This document shows positions 59,754 through 64,000 of a stretch of DNA of 64,000 nt, piece by piece. This stretch comes from Pyrenopolyporus hunteri. Taxonomy: Eukaryota > Ascomycota > Sordariomycetes > Xylariales > Hypoxylaceae. The notes under the pieces were generated by a model. The model saw only the letters and a program-made list of their open reading frames with translations, searched no databases and was not told where the DNA came from. The stretch spans positions 310,001 to 374,000 of the forward strand of contig CADCXC010000013.1 in assembly GCA_902806595.1 (NCBI GenBank), written 5' to 3'. The position numbers and the translations under genes were made by a program. Within the stretch, counting starts at the first letter, position 1. Each line of letters opens with the position of its first letter.

Positions 59754-61661
59754 CATCACGAACCGTTTGCGATAGGCATCTGTGTAAGCCACACATATGT
59801 GTGTCTAATACATACATGCCTATCCGAGATAACGGTTGGCCGCTTGTGAGATAACCTTGGCTCGGCATTGCACATCGCCCATTACGGACGAACTTTACGG
59901 TTGGTCTCAAAACTGTTTATTTCCAATTACTTATATCCCACCTAACTGCCGTAGGTACGCAGGGGACAGCGACCTACCAGGTACCCAGGGCAAGTTATGC
60001 ATCCAGGGTCCAAAAGGGTTATGTACATATCTACATACACACACTTATGTACATGCCCAGACTTCGCCCTATGTGATTTGGGCATCGCCAACGGCTTCCC
60101 AGCCCTGCGGTTGTTGGATCCGAGGAGGGAAATCGCTAGGTGGCCCGGAGTTAGTGCAAGGAACGCTGGAATCGAGTTGCTAATCGCGGAGCGCACGGAA
60201 TCCTAATGGAGTCAACGTGACCAACCAAACTTCGACCGATGACGGCATTTCGGAAGGTGATTATTAACGGCTTTCAATTGAGAGCGACCCGACGCTACGG
60301 TTGAAACATGCCATGAGGATTTATGTTGGTGCTCGTCGGCGTAGGGCGTAGAACCCCTCCCCCTGAATTTTTCTGCCGCGGTTGGGAGCTCGAGGGTCCA
60401 AACTCGGGCGAGGGTGCCTAGGTTAAAGTCGCTGAAAAAGTCGCTGAAGGATCATCTACCTTTGATACCTGCCGAAACCTGCGTAGATCTTATTGGGGGT
60501 CCTACATACCTGGGATACAGGAGTCCCTGCAAGGAACGAGAAAACATCTCATCCTCTTTCGGCTTTAGTGAAAGAGATAAGTCGGAAAAGCAAAGAAAAG
60601 GAGGTTCACTTTTTTAAGCAAATATACCTACCATATATAGAAGATAGAAGAGTTATATAAATATAGTGCTGCAGGAAAGAGGCTGAAAATGTTCGATTCT
60701 ATTTAAGGAGTATATAGACATATTACAGACATATCGATGGAAACATGCAAGGGGCAGGTAAGCAGTTCATAAAGCAATACCACATGTATACAATGATGTA
60801 GGAGTAACATGAACTTGTTACGAGCTATAGAACTAGGTAGCCACATATACCGTGATATATGATGCCCGAAAACATCTCCGAAGCAGCGAATATATGAAAA
60901 AAGAGGCGCGTAAGTAGGTACCTATCTATAAGTGGTAGATACAATAAGTACCTATTAAGGTGGACGGGCCGGCTTTGGATTTCGGAATCCCCCATAAATC
61001 CGACCGCCGATGCTCGACACCGATGGGGCTCCGAGTGATCCCCGACCAGGTTTTAGCGGCTTAGCGACGAGGCAGGTGGAGCAACTGTTGGACCGGGGGT
61101 ACTATGTACCTATTGTACTTGCCTTAGGGTAGGTAGTACCTAGGTACTGTAGGTACCATTCCCAAATCCGCGGGCGATCGCGGCAAAGCGACGAAGCAAA
61201 GAAAAACAACTATTACATCACAAACCCTTCCATCCGAAAAGCGACCCCCAATCCTCCCGGAACGTACGGTGCGTGTATCGCTCCGACGCGACAAGGCTGG
61301 CACCTGGCCCCCTCTCTCCTTGCCATTACAGCCTCACGACAATCAATCCAACGTAGGATTCTGAGAGGAGTCGTGTCGTGGGTGTATGTACGTCGTCGTA
61401 AAGATTGTCCCTCCTTCGGTCTCGGTCTCGCTCGCGCATCGCACATCGCACATCGCATCCGCCTACCGCGTTCCACATATAGCAACGCAACACAACACAA
61501 CACGTAACAATACACGGGATACAACGCACTCACTTACCTGGCAGCAAACCGCATTGCATACGCTATACGGAGCGGACGCGGCCCCTCCCTAGCACCGAGC
61601 CGCACAGACAAAGAACAAAAAAAGAAACCGAGAAGCCAGAACCGGACAGAGAGATCAGGCG

Positions 61662-63170
61662 ATGCAGATCCTCCCTCGCAGGCCCCCCCGCCTCGCCCTC
61701 AGCCCCCTCCACTCTCCCTCCTCCTTCTCCTTCCCCATCCCCATCCCCATCCCTCTGACCTCATCGTCCTTCGTATGTACATCGTGCCGCCGGCGATCCC
61801 TGCGCCAGTTCTCCGCCTCATCCTCCCGCGCCGCTGCTCCTCCTCAACCCCAGGCCCAGGCCCCGCCCCCGCCTTCCGGCTACGCCCTGCTCTCCTCCCG
61901 GCGCCTGATCAGCGTCGCCGGCCCGGACGCCCCGAAGTTCCTGCACGGGCTGATCACGCAGTCCGTCGTCGACGAGCCGGCGACGAGCGCCGGCGGGCGC
62001 CACCGGCACAACGCCGCGGCCACGCCGCGCACCGCGACCGGCGCCGCCGCCCCCGGGTTCTACGCCGCGTTCCTGAACGCCACGGGCCGCGTGCTGCACG
62101 ACGTTTTCGTGTACCGGGACACGCTGGGCTTTGGGAGCAACGGAGGTGCGGGTGTAGGTGCGGGTGAGGGCGAGGCGTTCGTTATCGAGGTCGACGCTGA
62201 CCAGGTCGATAACCTGGCTAAGCATATCCGCCGGTACAAGCTCCGCAGCAAGCTCGCGTTCCGCGTGCTCGACCCCGGCGAGTGCGCCGCCTGGCAGGTC
62301 TGGGACGACTCGCAGGCGCAAGCGCAACAGCAGACGCCGGAATACCCGCTCCTGACGCACCTGAAGGACGACAGCATCGTGCTGCCCGACACGCGGGCGC
62401 CGGGGATGGGATTCCGGGTCTTGCGCCGCGGCAAAGGAGGAGTAGGAGGAGAGGGAGCAGGGAGCGAACCGGATCTCGTCCTCCCGCTGGACCTGCCGCG
62501 CGCCGACGACGCGGCGTACCGCGTGCGCAGGTACCTGCGGGGCGTGCCCGAGGGCCAGGCCGAGATCCAGCGCGAGCAGGCGCTGCCGCTCGAGGCCAAC
62601 ATGGACGTCATGGGCGGCGTCGACTTCCGCAAGGGCTGCTACGTCGGCCAGGAGCTGACGATCCGCACGCGCCACCGCGGCGTGGTGAGGAAGCGCGTGC
62701 TGCCTTGCCTGCTGTATCCTGATACTACCACTTCATCATCATCATCATCTTCCTCCGTGGAGGGCGAGGGCCAGGGCCAGGGGCCGCCGGATAGGCTAGA
62801 GTATAAGCCGTATGTTGTCGAGGGAAAGGGCGCGGACCAAGGCGTCTCCGCGCAAGACGTCCCCGCCTGCCTGAGTATCGGCCGCGACGGCGCCCGCGGT
62901 CGGAGCGCGGGCACGTGGCTCCGTGGCGTGGGGAATATCGGGTTGGCGTTGTGCCGGCTGCAGATCATGACGGACGTCGAGTTACCCGGGGAGACGGCCG
63001 CCAGCGCGCCGTTCGACCCCCAGCGCGACGAGTTTGTGGTGAAGTGGGGTGTGGATGAAGAGGGTGCTGATGGTGTCGATGGCGGTGATGGCGCCGGTAA
63101 GGGACGGAGGCTCAAGATTAAAGCGTTCGTGCCGGATTGGCTGCGCGAGAGGCTGCGGGAGAACTCGTAG
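61662..63170 (+). CDS. CAF17: Mitochondrial iron-sulfur cluster assembly factor Caf17/IBA57
   Basis: A single exon encodes 502 residues. The N-terminus is Arg/Ser/Pro-rich without acidic residues (MQILPRRPPRLALSPLHS, then CRRRSLRQFSASSSR), a good mitochondrial presequence. The GcvT-like fold begins near residue 73 (YALLSSRRLISVAGPDAPKF, LHGLITQ) and continues with FLNATGRVLHDVFVYRD. The family signature KGCYVGQE at 324-331 holds the conserved Cys326 and is followed by LTIRTRHRGVVRKR. The C-terminal domain contains VGNIGLALCRLQ. In yeast this family (Iba57) works with Isa1/Isa2 in the matrix to make [4Fe-4S] clusters for aconitase-type and radical-SAM enzymes. The protein is longer than usual because of Gly/Ala/Ser-rich insertions at about 105-130, 255-270 and 350-370. 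The coding sequence is very GC-rich at third positions compared with MAPKK or Dbp8. Confidence 0.95.
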   Translation: MQILPRRPPRLALSPLHSPSSFSFPIPIPIPLTSSSFVCTSCRRRSLRQFSASSSRAAAPPQPQAQAPPPPSGYALLSSRRLISVAGPDAPKFLHGLITQSVVDEPATSAGGRHRHNAAATPRTATGAAAPGFYAAFLNATGRVLHDVFVYRDTLGFGSNGGAGVGAGEGEAFVIEVDADQVDNLAKHIRRYKLRSKLAFRVLDPGECAAWQVWDDSQAQAQQQTPEYPLLTHLKDDSIVLPDTRAPGMGFRVLRRGKGGVGGEGAGSEPDLVLPLDLPRADDAAYRVRRYLRGVPEGQAEIQREQALPLEANMDVMGGVDFRKGCYVGQELTIRTRHRGVVRKRVLPCLLYPDTTTSSSSSSSSVEGEGQGQGPPDRLEYKPYVVEGKGADQGVSAQDVPACLSIGRDGARGRSAGTWLRGVGNIGLALCRLQIMTDVELPGETAASAPFDPQRDEFVVKWGVDEEGADGVDGGDGAGKGRRLKIKAFVPDWLRERLRENS

Positions 63171-63589
63171 TTGGCTTTGCTTCGGCGCGTTGAGTGGACG
63201 GATAGGGGCAGGGCGGCGGAAGATGAGGGTGGTCCTGTGGATGCGTTATGTCCACCCCTATATGGCTAGGACATGGCTGTACTTTTACGACTTACTGAGT
63301 TGATGTGCTGCCGATGTGAATGTACTTGTTAGGGCATATATTCTGGGAAATAGGCCTGAGTGTAAATACAATACAACGCCAGTCACGCCTCCGCTTGAAA
63401 TATCACGGTGAGATTGCCACGTCCAAGAGATAATAAGTCTTTTTTGATAGTATATCGCTTCGATATAAGCGTGAAGGCTGGACAAGTCTATTCTATGTGG
63501 AACTCGGGGTATCATATGCAAACAGTAAACAAGACAGTAACAATGGTTACGTGAATAGGAAACGGCGGGTAGAGGTCCTCATTATTCGG
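63171..63589. other. Convergent 3' intergenic region
   Basis: About 420 bp between the ends of the Caf17 gene (+) and the edge gene (-). It should contain both 3' UTRs. No coding content is seen. Confidence 0.5.
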
Positions 63590-64000
63590 CTAGCTCCCGA
63601 CGCTGCCGGCGGAAGCAGCAGCAGCAGCCTCTTCCGCTTTCTTCCGGGCCTCCTTCTCGGCCTGCGCGGCGCGTAGTCTCGCCATCGTCGACGAGAAGTC
63701 CCCCTTAACACGAGACTTGCTACTACTAGCCGTAGTACCGGCGCTACTACCGGACGCGGCGGCGGCGGGGAACGAGAACGACTTTGCCGCCCCTGGCGAC
63801 GACGTGGAGGAGCCCTTCTTCTCGTCGGCTTGCGGTTCTTGCGGTTCGGCGCGAGTGCGTGTGGCCTCGTGAGACCCGAGCTTGTTCTCGCCGGCGCCCC
63901 CGGAAACGCCGTTCTTGCGCGCCGCCGCCGCCGCCTTCTTCTCCTTCTTAGCTGCTTTCCGCTGCCGCGCTTCTTCTAGCCGCCGCTCGAGGGCCGCGAT
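63590..64000 (-). CDS. Unrecognised Lys/Ala-rich protein, C-terminal 136 codons (partial)
   Basis: A frame open to the window edge ends at TAG 63590-63592. It begins with a charged helical, probably coiled-coil stretch (ALERRLEEARQRKAAKKEKK), followed by an Ala run. A Ser/Ala-rich linker comes next, then RVKGDFSSTMARLRAAQAEK and a second charged, Ala-rich helix to the stop. Clean codon use, very GC-rich third positions and a regular pattern of charged helices support a real C-terminus. I cannot assign a family; the upstream domains that would identify it lie outside the window. It converges on the Caf17 gene. Confidence 0.7.
   Translation of the reverse strand: MAALERRLEEARQRKAAKKEKKAAAAARKNGVSGGAGENKLGSHEATRTRAEPQEPQADEKKGSSTSSPGAAKSFSFPAAAASGSSAGTTASSSKSRVKGDFSSTMARLRAAQAEKEARKKAEEAAAAASAGSVGS

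Larger units (their letters stand above)
54634..61661. other. Long intergenic stretch (about 7 kb)
   Basis: No gene could be firmly supported. Contents include a CACGCA-type array (55058-55096), a GGTA array (59721-59753), and TAGGTACC-type repeats near 59130, 60920 and 61130. The minus-strand region 55889-56461 has a possible exon ending at a GTAAGC donor (see findings). The final 450 bp, rich in CA and CT, probably form the promoter and leader of the Caf17 gene. Confidence 0.5.

Overview
The window is nuclear DNA of a filamentous ascomycete (Pezizomycotina, probably a Sordariomycete). The evidence is intron-bearing genes with short introns (55-178 bp, GTAAGT-like donors), fungal-type versions of conserved proteins (a cell-wall-integrity MAPKK with long disordered N-terminus, Dbp8, Caf17, a Rmd8/Sif2-type DUF155 protein, a RING-PHD protein), and intergenic DNA full of short TAGGTACC/CCTACCTAGG-type repeats. 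The class-level assignment is inference.

Eleven protein genes can be supported, nine of them complete apart from small start uncertainties, plus partial genes at both edges. From left to right: the 5' part of a DUF155 gene (34-1266, -); a saccharopine-dehydrogenase-like oxidoreductase (2339-3770, -, 4 exons); ribosomal protein eL43/RPL43 (4944-5524, +, 3 exons); a 488-bp TA-flanked MITE (6994-7481); a RING-PHD protein (9914-11957, +); a universal-stress-family protein (15477-17900, -) that seems to carry an 886-bp intron; a 9.8-kb stretch without genes; eIF3 subunit L (27726-29329, -) head-to-head with the ribosome-maturation GTPase EFL1/Ria1 (30771-34301, +), with a nested MITE plus solo LTR in the shared promoter interval; a cell-wall-integrity MAPKK (35544-37221, -); the DEAD-box helicase Dbp8 (41402-43045, +); a 10.8-kb stretch without genes; an acidic conserved fungal protein (53803-54633, +); the mitochondrial Fe-S protein Caf17/IBA57 (61662-63170, +); and the C-terminal end of an unrecognised Lys/Ala-rich protein (63590-64000, -).

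This is ordinary core-genome housekeeping content at low gene density, not a cluster. Four genes serve ribosome assembly or translation (RPL43, eIF3l, EFL1, Dbp8), but they are not co-oriented apart from the eIF3l/EFL1 divergent pair. I found no biosynthetic cluster, CRISPR, rRNA, convincing tRNA or intact transposase.

The most interesting structure is at 29566-30127: a solo LTR with a perfect 5-bp target duplication sits inside a TIR element, and the pair separates two translation genes. No previously undescribed system is evident. The gene models were assembled by hand from splice signals and reading-frame continuity, and have not been checked by alignment or RNA data.
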